A stretch of 64,000 nucleotides of DNA from Apteryx mantelli (Eukaryota; Chordata; Aves; Apterygiformes; Apterygidae), in the NCBI RefSeq assembly GCF_036417845.1, contig NC_089978.1, positions 134,782,288 to 134,846,287 on the forward strand, read 5' to 3'. Positions 50,001-61,990 of the stretch are shown here, piece after piece; position 1 is the first letter of the stretch, and each line of letters starts with the position of its first letter. The notes under the pieces are model-generated. The model made no database searches, was not told the DNA's origin, and saw nothing but the letters and a program-made list of their open reading frames with translations. The position numbers and the translations under genes were made by a program.

Positions 50001-50048
50001 TGAATATCCATGAGTGCTCGTGAATATTCATGAGCGCTTGTGAATAGC
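50001..50048. repeat. 20-bp tandem repeat, about 2.4 copies, at the CpG island
   Basis: TGAATATCCATGAGTGCTCG (50001-50020) is followed by TGAATATTCATGAGCGCTTG (50021-50040) and a partial third copy beginning TGAATAGCCA. The core TGAATATTCA is palindromic. Confidence 0.85.
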
Positions 50049-52489
50049 CACGGCCCCGGGATGGGATCGGGCGGGCTGCTCGGGGCTGCTGGTTTGGTCC
50101 CCCGGCCCTGGGGCAGATCCTGGCCTTCCCGGGCAGGGGAATGAAAACGGGCGGGAGCCGCTGGACGCAGGTGTAGCGCTGTCCTGTGCCAGGCCCCAAT
50201 TGAAGGCAATTTGCAGTTCCTGGGCAGGCATGAAGGCTTCCAGCCGGTAATTGCAGCCTGGCTGCCCTTGCCTGCCTCGTGGGCACGGCCGCCTGCCAGC
50301 CGAGGCCTGCGCGGCCGCCTGCCGCCATCCCCGCCTGCAGAGGCAGCTGGGCTGGCTGTGCGCTCCCTGTGTTGGGCCTCGGGAGTGTTTGAGCCTGCCG
50401 GATGGGCAACGAGTGCTCCCTTCAGGTGGGGTGGGTTTTCCGCCAGCAGAGTGTGTGTGGTAGCTTAGCAAAGGGTCCAGCGCAAGGGAAGGGGCAGGAG
50501 GGCAGGAGTAAGTGGCCGGATGGCTTGGGGCCACCCAGCAAGGTGGCGCAGAGCAGCCGAGTGAGTGGCTTGTTGCCGCCACATGAGGTGGATCCTCCAG
50601 ACCCTTCTCTTGTGCTGGCTCTGCCACTTCCCTGCCTAAGCACCAAACATGTTTGTCTCACTGGCCCACCAGAAGGGACTTTTAGCAAGTTAGTTTTATG
50701 TCAGGGGGGTGAACTGGGCCATCTCCGTCAGAAAAGTGCTGTAGGAAATGGGGGAGCAGGACCACGGAGTGGCATATCATAGTTGCAAGCCATTAGGTCA
50801 GTATAACCACATGCAAATACCGCTTTTCTCGTTTGTAACCATTCACAGCTTATTCTGAATCCTGATACAACCACAGAGGGGATTGCAGCCACAATCTGAG
50901 AATGCAGTTTAACAGACGAAACCCACCTAAGTTTGGGCTGAGAGTTTCCTGCTGTCCTTTGTGCTGGCGCTACCATTCACATTGCTGTGCAGCACAAGTC
51001 ACTGTGCTGGAAGCAGCAGTGGGTCCCTTGAGCCTTGGCGATGGCACAGGAAAGGCTGTTCCTGGGGGAGAGGATGCAGATTAAAATTAGAGCCACCCCA
51101 CAAGACTATTAAGCCAACCTGTCTGTTGCAGTTCTGCCCTGCCTTAGGCTCATGTAATAATTTAGGTGGAAAGAGACCTTTAGATGTCATTTGCTTCATT
51201 CCACCACTCATAGCAGGATTAACTTCAGGATTAGATCCAACTTCCAGGTTAGATTAGGTTGCCTTCCTCACCTGTGCTGTTGCTCACTGGGCACTTAGCT
51301 GAGTCATTTCAGTGCTTTGACCTAGGAAAAAACTCCTTTCTTTTAATTGCCAAATGAGTTTTCTGCCAGCTTGGCATTCTGGAATAGCTCTTCAGAGCCA
51401 GCATGAGTAAGAGGGTGGGACCAGGGAGAGCACAACTATAGCAGCCAGCGGTTAGATTGGCTCGGGTGATCATGAAACTGCAACATCTGGAGCACTGGGC
51501 AAAGGGAAATCTCCTGGTGGCTGAAAGGCAGGCTGCTTGAGCAGCAGCACCCGTCTGTCACCAAAAGGTGCTGGGGTCATCCTAGACAATGCAAAACTTC
51601 TTCCCGGGAGGAGTCAGGAATAGCTCTGCATTCTTCAGCAGAAGTCACATGAAGGCAATTGTTGATTTATTTAAATAAAAGGAGTTGGCAGTCTAATCAG
51701 TTTGGTAATTAATTTCCTTGTTAATTTTGGGTTTTTGACTTGCTCATGAATATTCGCAAATCCTCATCTTTTTTTTTTTCCTTTATGTAATTATTTTTGT
51801 GTTTGTCAGATCACCTCTGAAGGTCACATTTCTCTCCTCGTTCTGCAATGCAGCAAACAAATTCAATCTCATGCCTTGGAAGAGGAAATCTGGTCTGTTG
51901 CTGATGTCTCCTTTGCCTCTTCTTTGTCCCAGAGTCCTTGCTAGCCTTTCAGCTCTCCTTTTTCCTCTCTACATGCTGCCTAGAAAGAAATAAGACAGAG
52001 TCTGTTCAAAGAGGAGGGCTGACTTAGACTTGGCAACTGGGAGAGCTTATCAAAACCTTCTATGCCAGACAAGCTAAAGTCATAATTGCCAGCTGAGGAT
52101 TGGGACAAAGTGGTTGATTTTTTTTCTTACCATGCCTAGAGCTTTATGTTCCTTCCCCACCCCCAATGTCAAGCACCCTTCAGTAGCACGTGAGGCAGTG
52201 TGACTAACATCTGTCACAGACATTAGATTTCTCTTATCTCCTTTCCCTAGAGGGAGACAAAATAAAAGAAAAACAGGTGTGTTTCTCTGGAGAGTACAGC
52301 TGATCTATTCACCTTTTTTGCTGGCTCTCTGTTGTCCCATCCTGCCTGTCCTTGTGCCTTTTCCTCAATAGTAAAGTGCATCCTGGCCTCCATTACACAT
52401 TTCTTCCTGGTAAGGTGTGCCTGTGTCCCACATGTATGTTCTTAGAGCTTCTGGCATTTCATAACATCTATCAGCTTAGCTAGACTTTT

Positions 52490-52686
52490 TTACTGTGAGG
52501 GTGACTGAGCACTGGAACGGGTTGCCCAGAGAGGTTGTGGAGTCTCCATCTTCGGAGATATTTAAAAGCCGTCTGGACAGGGTCCTGGGCAGCCTGCTCT
52601 AGGTGACCCTGCTTGAGCTGAGGGATTGGACTAGATGATCCCTAAAGGTACCTTCCGGCCTCAACTGTTCTGTGATTCTGTGACAG
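52490..52686 (+). mobile_element. CR1 LINE, 3' end (avian type)
   Basis: Well preserved CR1 3' terminus: 'gtgactgagcactggaacgggttgcccagagaggttgtggagtctcc', then 'ggattggactagatgatcc', ending 'ctgtgattctgtga'. 5'-truncated, as is usual for CR1, and plus orientation. This is the best taxonomic marker in the window. Confidence 0.93.
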
Positions 52687-54789
52687 ACTGAGGACTGTGG
52701 TGGTAAAAATCCAGGTATCCTCAGTTATAATGACTCCTTTTGGGGATAGGAGGAGCAGGGTTGGGAGAAATGGCATGAAAGCTCCCCTCCTTGCTGCGTT
52801 CTTGGGCACAGGGGTGAGCTTGGCCAAGAGCCAGCCCCCTAAAAAAGTAGCATGATACACACAGCAGAGTCCCCCAGGCTCAGGGACTGCTTCCAGACTG
52901 CTTCATTTCTTCACATAACTCAGTTTTGATGGAGTCTCCAATCTGTACAATTTCTTATCATTCAGAGAGCATACCTCAGGGCTTGATGCTGTATGAGGAG
53001 AGATGGCAGCGCTGCACCAGCTCCAAAGTTCAGCCAAAGGCTATGTATGCCAAGGGCATGGGCAGACCAGGCCAGGCTGCCAGTTGGGAAAGGGGTGGCA
53101 GAGAGAGGTTTAAAATTGTGTGGCAAGAAAATAAGCCAGCAGCAATATAAAAGCAACTGCATGAGGTAAATGAGCCCTGGAGGGGGAGGTAGCTGGAGGC
53201 TAGCAGGGCCTTGCTCCAGGGAGCAGAACCATGCAAGAAGCACAGTTGGGCACCCACCTGCCTCTGAGGGTACCAGCTCATGGCAAGCTCAGAAAAGGAA
53301 ATCTGTAGAGAAAGCCGGCTGAGACAAAAACTACCACAGCAGTTGCTCTCTTGCAACCTTTGTAACAAGCTCTTCTACACAGTTTTGACCCAGGAGGGCT
53401 GGCAAACACACACCTCCACGCTGGCTGCCTGCTCCGTCTCCCATTCTTGTTACCTCCTCTATGGTCACATCTGACCTTCACAGACCCACCTCAGCTCTTC
53501 CCTTCTTTTTCTGCTCACTTGATTTCTTCATCTCTTTCCTTCCTGGACACCCTAACACAAGACACCCACCCCTGGACCTTCAGTAATGGCTATAAACCAC
53601 CTGCTTGTGGCACCACTGTATGCTGTGTCCTTGGACACCTTTTGTCTGCTGTCCATGTATAAACTGCTGTTCATGGTGGCTGCTGTATCGATATAGGTGG
53701 GTTTTGTGTGGGATCCTGCTTGGCTGGCTTCTAGGGCTAGTAGACCTGGCCTGACATGTTCAGTAAGTTGCCTCTGTTGGTACCTGAATTAGTCAGGGGT
53801 ACCTGAATGGTAGGCAGAGAGGAAGAGATGTGTTTGGAAAGTGTGATGAGGTAGTGACACCCATTTTAAGGGTGGAGGTTGTTCATTCTTGCCCAAATTT
53901 TTATCTGCTTGTGGGACAATACTAGGTTTATCCTGAAGCTGGAATTTTAATCCATAATGTGAGTACATTTCTCAGTGAGGCATATTGTCCTCACTCCCTC
54001 AGGGAACTGACATCTCTTTGGCAATCGACTGATTAAATCCCCTGGCAGCACGCAGCAGAGAGCCTTTCAGCACGTCATTTCTGGCTTTTTTTCCATTGCA
54101 TGGAAATAGAGTGCATCTTTCCCTGTTTGGTAACTTCTCTGGTTGGTGTTGTTTAAAGTTTCAGAAATATGCAGTAACTGAGAGTTATAGTCTCCGTTGT
54201 CCTTCATGTGCTGTCCTACTCGAATCATTGCATTTATAGTGGCATCCACACTCTTAAGGGCAAAGAGCAGAAACCAAATACCTGGGATATACTTTGGAAT
54301 TTGAAGCATATGTAACGATGTTCCATGGCTTTTTCACTGAAAGAAATAGGTTGCTCTGGACCTGGGGATGTCAGAGTCCCTGTTGGGCAGGAACTTGGTA
54401 ACTCAGGACTGTTGTGGGATTGATCAACCTTAGCTATAGGCTGAGTTTAGTCTGCTGCTGAAGTAAGGACAGTCAGTTACTGAACTTTCTGGCCAATGCG
54501 CCGTGAATATGAGTCCCATAATTTGGAAGAAGGATAAAGAATCACCGAATGTATCAGGAAACAAGTCAGAGGGACTGTGCCTGAGTACATTCAGCACAGG
54601 ACAAAAGTCACAATCCCATCAGAAGTGCCTGAGGGGGATCTCCATTGCATGGCCATAGGCAAAAGCATACCATACGTGCACAGGCAGAACCTGTTCCAGT
54701 GGGGTGATAGCTTCTCTGTGGCAATGACCCCAACAGGCTTAAATCAAAATAGGTTTTAACAGATCGCTACAAAAACTCTCAAGAAGCAT

Positions 54790-55440
54790 TTTGAACATGA
54801 GTCAGCAGTGAGCCCTTAAAGCAATGAAGGCTCCCTGCAAACTGGGCTGTGTTAGCAAAAGTGTGGCTGGCAGGTCAAGGGAAATGATTATTCCCCTCCA
54901 CTTGAGAGGGGCGAGGCCACATCTGGAAGATTGTGTCCAGGGCTGGGCTCCCCAGTACAAGATGGAGGTTGACAAACTGGAGCAAGTACAGCAAAAGGAC
55001 GCCATAGTGGAGGGCTGAAGCACGTGATGTTCAGGGAAAAGGCTGGAGGAGCTGGATTTGTTCAGCCTGGAAAAGTGAAAGCCGAGGAGGCATACAGTTG
55101 CTGTCAGCCATTATCTATAGGGAAGTTACAGGAAGATGGAGCCAGACTTTGAGAAGGGGACACAGAGAAAGGACAAGAGATAGTGGACGCAATTGCAACA
55201 AGTGAAACTGACTATATAATAAAAAACTTCTTCCCCTTGAGCGTAGTTCAGCAGTGGAACAGGTGCCCAGAGAGGCTGGGGAATCTCCATCCTTGGAGGT
55301 GTTGAGAAGTTGCATGGACAAGGCCCTGAGCAACCTCATCTAGTTTGGGAATTACCCTGCCGCAAGCAGGGGATTGCATTAGAGACTTCTAGAAGTCCCT
55401 TCCCACCTCAATCTTTCTGTGAGTCAGTGATCTTAGTTTG
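54790..55440 (+). mobile_element. CR1 LINE, 5'-truncated copy
   Basis: Ordered CR1 blocks: 'gtggctggcaggtcaagggaaatgattattcccctcc', 'gaggccacatctggaagattgtgtccagggctgggctccccagtacaag', 'ggctggaggagctggatttgttcagcctgg', 'ggaacaggtgcccagagaggctgggg', ending 'ccttcccacctcaatctttctgtgagtcagtga'. The reading frame is destroyed. Confidence 0.92.
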
Positions 55441-56299
55441 TGCTGCTGATCTGCCATGAGCAAATGCTCAGTATGTTCATAACACTGGAAGCCAGAAGGG
55501 TAGCATGCCTGTTTCATTCTGTGCAAATGCAGCTATGATGACAGCAATGTTAGCCTCTGTAAAGTCCTTGCACGTGAACAACTCCTCTCCAGTTGGCTTG
55601 ACACACGCTATAGCCCTCCTCAGCCCATCCTACTTCTGTTCCAAGGACTGGAAGATCTGTTTGGTTTACAGGGGATCCCTGAAGCTGTGACATGCAAATT
55701 CTTCTGAACTGCAGCAGTCACAGAAATGCCATTTAACTCAATGAGAAGAGTCTTCCCCCCACACACCTCCTCAACTTGATATCTTCAGAAGCAGAGAAAC
55801 TTTAATAACTCCTTTGCATTCTTGCCTTAGGTGTCTGTGTGTTTGTGTGCAGTCAGAATATATAATAATGCCTTTCAGGGGATCTTTATTCTCATCCAGA
55901 AGTTCTACAGTCACTTCACAGGTTCCCGCTTCTTAAGAATTGTCACTAACCACTTAGTCCGTTAGCCTAAACTGTAACATTTAATCCACAATTAGATCAC
56001 AGCGGTGGATGCTTGGGTGATGCACTCCTCATGCCACCTTCAGTGCTCTCCAGAGCATTGCGGAAGCACCTCTCAGTCTTTACAGCTGCTTCATATCATT
56101 TCTCAATAAAAGGAAGATGCTGAAAAAGGGGGGAGAAAAGGAGAGAAGAAAGGGTGGAGCAAAGCAAGTTATCATATCAGAGCAGAAGTAAAAATCAAGA
56201 AGCTGTAGCACATCAAGACTGAAGCTCACCAACTCACCTCCATATTTGTGTTTTTTCAAAGGTGACCTGGGAAACTGCAGTTTTGGGAGCAAAAATGTG

Positions 56300-57270
56300 C
56301 AGCTGATCCATCAAATTCAAGGTAAGAACTCCAGGACTGGAAAAAATGGAGCTATATTTCAGGAAGAGAGAAAACAAAGTACACTGGGCAGCTGCAAACC
56401 CGTTAGTCTAGTCTCAATAGAGTGTAAGGTTAAGAACAAATTACAGAGGAAAACAAAATTAAAGGCACAGCAGTAAGTGGAAAATGGAATGACAGAATGG
56501 GTTTATCAACAAAAGCAATGTGTGCTGGTAACTTGATCCTTTTCTTTACCTCCTTTTCTTTACCTCCTTTTCTTTACCTCCTTTTCTTTACCTCCTTTTC
56601 TTTACCTGGATGGGGAAGAAAAAAAAAAAAATCAGTCAACCTAATCTGGCTGGATTTTGGTAGGGCATTTGATACAGTAAGGGATGGAAAACAGCTAGAT
56701 AAACTGAAGCAAAAGAAATTAGTAGGAGAACTGTAAGGTGGGTAAAACGCTGGGGAAAGGGAGATGATGAGTTGAGTCAAAAGGGAACTGTCACAGTGAA
56801 GGAATGTAACTGGCCTTGGGAATAATTCTGTTCGCAGTAATGGCTCCAGCTCAGCAAAAAAAGCAGCGTGAAAAGGAAGTTTGCTGATTAAATGCATTTA
56901 GAAGAATTACTCACAGACTGGAACAGAGAAATGTGAGATCCTGTTCTTCACTGCTGTTACCAGGAATTTCTGCTCTACACAGAGATTCAGTGGTTAGAAA
57001 TGACAGAAGAGAAGACAGATCTGAGTGCATTTATCACTCACAGGATACTTATGAAGCACCAATGTGACATGAACACAAAGACAACAGTCTTAAAGAGATC
57101 ATTACGTTAATCTCATTTAGGATGCTCTACACAATTTGTCACCCATATTTGGAAGCGGACTCGAGACTAGCAGCGGCATATAGGAACCATAATAACGGTG
57201 TCTGTCTGTATGCCTACCCCTGGCTCCCGGTGTGAGCAGACATGGAGAAAGGTTCACTTCTTTAGCTTAG
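56300..57270 (+). mobile_element. CR1-like LINE fragment with reverse-transcriptase remnant
   Basis: The frame around 56633-56733 encodes NLIWLDFGRAFDTVRDGKQL, matching the LINE reverse-transcriptase A-motif context (LDFSKAFDTV). Flanking text ('agtctagtctcaatagagtgtaaggttaag', 'gaaatgtgagatcctgttcttc') fits CR1 order. The copy is broken and contains an embedded 14-bp minisatellite. Confidence 0.75.
56540..56609 (+). repeat. 14-bp minisatellite, 5 copies
   Basis: TTTTCTTTACCTCC repeated five times with no mismatch except the final two bases of the last copy. It lies within the CR1 fragment. Confidence 0.95.
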
Positions 57271-57949
57271 CAAAAGGCTGAAATAGGTGAAAGTTTCTCT
57301 AGAAATCTGTTTGATGGGTGGGGAAATGAGCTGTTGTAGAAAAGAAGCAGGTCAGCCATATTTGAGCTGGGGAGGCCCTTTCTCCTCAGAGTTTGAATTT
57401 TTTTGTAAAGACCCTGCAAGGCCGGGTGCTTATTTACCTCTCTCTGGAATTGGTGCGCCTCCTTGGAAAGCGAAGTGGTTAGCATGAGAAGCAGCACAGC
57501 ATTATGAGAAAAGAGGTGCTGAACGCAAGCCCACATTTTCCTATTCCATCCCCCAATGAGTTTTTTTCTTAAAGGATAAGAGATCGAGCCAAACTCTTGT
57601 GTTCTCTATGCTGGCAATTGCTTGGTGTTTCTCCCACATAATACCCAGCTCCCGTAAGCCCTTTGAGGAAACAAAATTAAAAACCAGCATCTCAAAAAAT
57701 CTTGGGTCTCTGGAGAGCTGCACAAAAGCCCTTCTGATCTAAATGTACTACACGCACCTGTGCGGACAGCAGAGCTGAAAGGATTCATCTTGCTAGTTTT
57801 CAGCACTCAGGGGGACAAGTAATGGGTCCTGAACTGGTTTCTACCCAGCAGAGTTAGCTCTAGTCTAACATCTGACTGTGCAGAGGGGAGACACTTGCTG
57901 CAGTTTGCTTCTGCTTATGACTTCTGAGGTTTGTTTAATTTAATTGGGG

Positions 57950-58220
57950 GAAATGAAATTGGGACGAGACCTCAGGCAATCATCTAATTCATCTTTCTGA
58001 TCCGGAGACAAGATTAAGTAAACACAGATCATCCCTGACAGATATTTGTTGGACCTCTTCTCAACAGCCTCCAGTGACAGGAATCCCTAGGCCAATCGAG
58101 TCCAGCATTTTATTACTGGGTTGTTAAATAGCTTTTCCTACCATTCAGCTTAAATTTTTGCTGATGAAAATGAATCTGTTGATTCCCACAGCCCTGCTGG
58201 AAATGCCTTTCCGCTCTGAC
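57950..58220 (+). repeat. Probable old sauropsid interspersed repeat (family unclear)
   Basis: Contains 'catctaattcatctttctg...catccctgacagatatttgttggacctcttctcaacagcctccagtgacaggaatccc'. I recognise this phrase pattern from common sauropsid repeats but cannot name the family with certainty. Confidence 0.4.
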
Positions 58221-60001
58221 AGCACAGTCTTCCTAAGCCAGTTGTGTACACTTTTCGGCAATGGTATGCACCTTTTGGCAATTTCATCTTGACTGTGTTT
58301 GTTTCCGGGTTTGTTTATGAGAACTTCATGCCTCTTAGTGTACCAAAAGCCTTAAAGACAAGACATATCACATCCACTACTTCCTCCCCAGTCTGCTAGG
58401 CCAGTTATCCTGTCAGAGAGGGAAGTTACATCAGCCTAACATGATCTTCCTGATGAATTGATCTTAGAGGTTTTTTTTCATGTAGGAAATATATATTAGA
58501 AAGGAAGCTTGTTTGTATGTGCAACTACTACCTGAAAGGGATGGGAAAAGAGATGAGGGGAGAGGGGCTGTGGGCTGTGGCAGGCTGAAGGAGAAGGAGG
58601 CAGAAGGAATCGGGATAAAATGCAGTACTACACAGACAGTCTGTGGTCAGGATCCTGGGCTAAGAGGGGCTGCCAGGAACGCCTTGAATAAATGCCAAAA
58701 ACTTGGAAGGAAGGTCTGCTACAATGGTAGTAGTCTGTAATGTCAGATATACATCAAACCTGTATACTGTGAATACCTTCGGGATTCATTGCAAACTCTG
58801 ACACACTGAGAGGTTTTCAGAGTAACACGCTTGGGCTGTGTCACTCTGGGCATCTTTTCAGGTTTCAGCCGCTCTTGCAGTCCTTCCTTTACCGTATCCC
58901 AAAGCTTTGCTAGTGTCTGGAACAGACCCCTCTGGGCATGGCGCCCAAGTTTCAAATAAATGTAATATTCGGGGAAGTAATTTTTCAGATGTGTTCACAA
59001 CATCATCAGGAAAAACTTTTTCTGATTTCCCAGGATCACTCCATAGTCCTCTTCATGGTCTAGTTTGCAAAGAGCTAAGCCCAGCAGCAGTAGTATTAGA
59101 TAGTCACAGCATATCTTGCAAGCTTTCCACTGCTTCTCAGTCCATATCATCTCTCTGCACTCTGCTGTTTCCTCAACAGGGAAGGTCCAGGCAGGTGTGT
59201 AGTCATGTGGCAGGAGGTGACAGTTCCTGATGAGCAAGTTACAGACAGCTTCTCTGCCACCATGTCCTTCTTCCTTGTGACAAACCAGTCCTTCCCTCAT
59301 TCCACCTGCACCTGGAATGGGGACGACATCTTACCCTTGTTGCAAGAGGGCACAGCTGAGACCCAGCCTACCATCTCCTATGTTGGTGTCCCAGAAGCCG
59401 TGGCTATATCTGTACTAAGTAAACAGGCCCAGGACATGGGGCTGAGCCGTGATGTGCAATCATCCATTCTGTCAAACAGCTGGTGCAGTTTTGGCCCAGT
59501 CCAGCTGCTGCTGCAGGAGACATTGCCCAGGTGTGGCTGGTGAGGCGGCACACGCCATAGGCCATTCTCAGGAAGTCAATTTCACATGGCTTTTCTGTTT
59601 TGAAGATAAGCAGGTTCGGCTACCTGTATCTATGAACATGATCTGTCTGTTTGATGGAGCACTGTCCTTTGTTCATTTTATAGACTGTCTTTGTTTTCCC
59701 GATGCTTTACAATGCAGTATGGTTTCTGTGTAGTTTTCCCCTGTTCGAGCTGAGCAGACAGTAGTTATGAACTCATTCCTGGGACCTCTTGACAGACCCA
59801 GAAGCTGTACTCCAGGATTATTTGCTGCCACTTTTTTTCCAGGTAGGTGCACCTCTGACTTTGAATACTGATTTGGGGATCCAGAAATTGTCAGATTTCT
59901 GCCCTGAGGGATGTGAGACTCTGAGACGCATTTCCTGCCTGAGTTGTCAGCTGAGCAGTGAGCATTTTGCAGTTTTAAGTTCCTGTTGTGCCTAATTCCT
60001 A

Positions 60002-60280
60002 TTAGGCTGGCTGGGCATCTCCTCCGAGGCAGGCTGGTATTATGGTCCTCACATCCTTAGGGCTGTTATCAGGCTCATCTAGATGCTCAAGAGTTCCTAG
60101 AAAATCTTTTGCGTCATTGCCAGGCCTCATTTTAGCAAGGATTCCTGTGTTTTCTAGGGATGTCTTCAGCACTGCAATCACCTGGGGTTTTGTTTCCTCC
60201 AGCCTCACAGACAGAGTGAGCATCTGTCTGTCATGGAAGCTTTGGCTCTGTCTGGGGAGCAGCTGCTACCTAAGAAATTG
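60002..60280 (-). pseudogene. Fragment of SCAN-like/Gypsy-type gag (degraded)
   Basis: The minus-strand frame (first Met at 60223, open further upstream) holds KMRPGNDAKDFLGTLEH and later a P-x-L-x-G-x-A-Q block ending GGDAQPA, directly followed by TAA. The spacing K-M-x4-D-x3-F-L-x-T-x-E and the terminal G-[DE]-A-Q-x-A are those of SCAN domains and of the Gmr1-like Ty3/Gypsy gag from which SCAN derives. One residue is missing and the expected aromatic after A is replaced by a stop, so this looks like an old, inactive gag remnant. No LTRs or intact pol were identified. Assigned by eye. Confidence 0.5.
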
Positions 60281-61689
60281 CTCTGTGCTTGGTCCCTCTC
60301 TCCTTTTTCTGGAGTGGAGCCTTTCAGGCCTGCCAGCTAACAGCTAGTTCCAGCTTGCCCCAGACTGGGTCCCTTAATCTGCACCTATTTGTCATGGCAA
60401 GCATGATGAGCTGCTCTTCTGGGTCTGCAAAGTGCCCATTCTTGGAGGAGGGAAGGTCCTGCAGACAGTCCACATGTAGAAAAACTCCAGAAAGTAGGCA
60501 ATAAATTTAAAGAATACTACTCAACACCTCAAAACTGCTGGAGATCAGGAGCCCAACACAAAGCGTGGTGGGAGAGAAGGATGCTGAGCATCCTGTCTAG
60601 GGCAGGGCCTGATCTGTGGCTGCATTTCATGGTAAACCTCCTGTAAGGCACTGCTTAAGGTATATGTACCCAGCAGCAATGAATATAAGAAACAACTTTC
60701 TACACACTAGGAGTTTTTAAAGCATTAATGGCTCAATGCAGTGAGAGAAAGATGAGCTGGAAATGGCAACAGCATAGAGAGTCAGGGAGGGAGATGGAAT
60801 GGGAGCCACTCTGACCACTCTTCTCTTCTATGCTTGAAGTTACTGCAATCAGCATGTATTAAAATTGCCAAAATTTTGGGCCCTGGCCCTTGTCTGTTGT
60901 GCATCCCTGTGACTGTGCTGGCAATCCTGGCCCGAATTCCCTGTTCATAATATAGAGAGTGCAAGATGGGAGTGAAGCTCATGGCAACCAGCTGGCATCC
61001 TTCATTGCAGACACAACAGCCTCGATGGCAAAGCAACATGACTACAGCTGCATAAAAGGGCAAACAGCTTGCTTCTGCCAGGAAGCATGCGAGTCCTCCA
61101 CAACTACGGCAGAGCCAAATCTGCTGCACTAGCTACACTTGCTGTTGAAAATGCCTCTCACCCCCCTCACTGAAACGGATCAGGGATTGCCTGCAGTGAA
61201 CACTGGTGCTGTTCTTCCCAGAGGACTGGTGCCATGTGGTTACACTTTTATGAGCTGACTCCTACAAGAAACATTTTCATTCAGTGTTGTTGCAGAGAGG
61301 AGGATGCCTGCTGAAATTGTTACCCCAGGATGTCCTAATCGTGTATCATTTCCTTTGATCTTTGAATGTGCTGCATTGAAGTTGCCTGGATATCCCATAG
61401 ACAGAAACACCTTACTTTTCATCACAGAGGCGAGAGTCAGGCAGCCCTCCAACCTACCCCCAAAGGACTCGCTGTCCCCTCCCCTGCTCACTTCCTACTA
61501 CTCTCAGCGTTCTGCAGTGTGTGCCCAGTAATGCTGCCCTCCGCTCATTGCAGAATGCTTTATACCTGATGCAGTGAATGCAGCTGGAGGATTGGCAGGC
61601 CCCCTGGTAGCTGCCAGCTCCAGAGGAGCAGAGTTGCCTGGGCATGTACCTTAACTCTAAATGTCCTGTTTTTCCAGAAGTTTGAGTTT

Positions 61690-61990
61690 TGATGAACTCA
61701 ATGTTCTGGGAAGGAATGAGCTATCACCAAGCAACATTAACTCTGTGTTAACAAAGGGTTTTGTCATTGAGTTTAAACTTAAGGACAACGCTAGCACAAG
61801 AATAAATTATCGCAGAGTGGGCCATGAATACATTGAGGCTGGAAATTAGAAGGAACTTCTTACCCAACAGTGCAAGGATCTGGAACAGCCTTTGAATACC
61901 AGCTTGGTTTGAGACTGGAGTCAGGAAGTCTCTGAGCAAGTGTATGCAATGGGGCTGCCTGTCATGGTCCAGGAAATGGCTGTCAGTCCT
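61690..61990 (+). mobile_element. Old CR1-like 3' fragment
   Basis: Includes 'gccatgaatacattgaggctggaaattagaaggaacttcttacc' followed by 'aaggatctggaacagcctttgaatacc', typical of the CR1 stretch before the 3' end. Eroded; edges approximate. Confidence 0.6.

Larger units (their letters stand above)
48840..50400. promoter_or_regulatory. ZNF384: CpG island and promoter of ZNF384
   Basis: Extended GC- and CpG-rich block upstream of ZNF384. It has many ETS-type CCGGAAG/CTTCCGG sites (near 49463, 49480, 49607, 49791, 49833 and 49945). Two are fused to consensus donors on the minus strand: CTTTCCG|GTGAGG (exon end at 49584) and CTTCCG|GTAAGC (exon end at 49833). These are candidate alternative non-coding first exons. 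The TSS was not determined. Confidence 0.75.

Noticed and set aside
58995-59300. Minus-strand frame with CHKEEGHGGREAVC, considered as a retroviral-type zinc knuckle
   Set aside because: The spacing does not fit C-x2-C-x4-H-x4-C.
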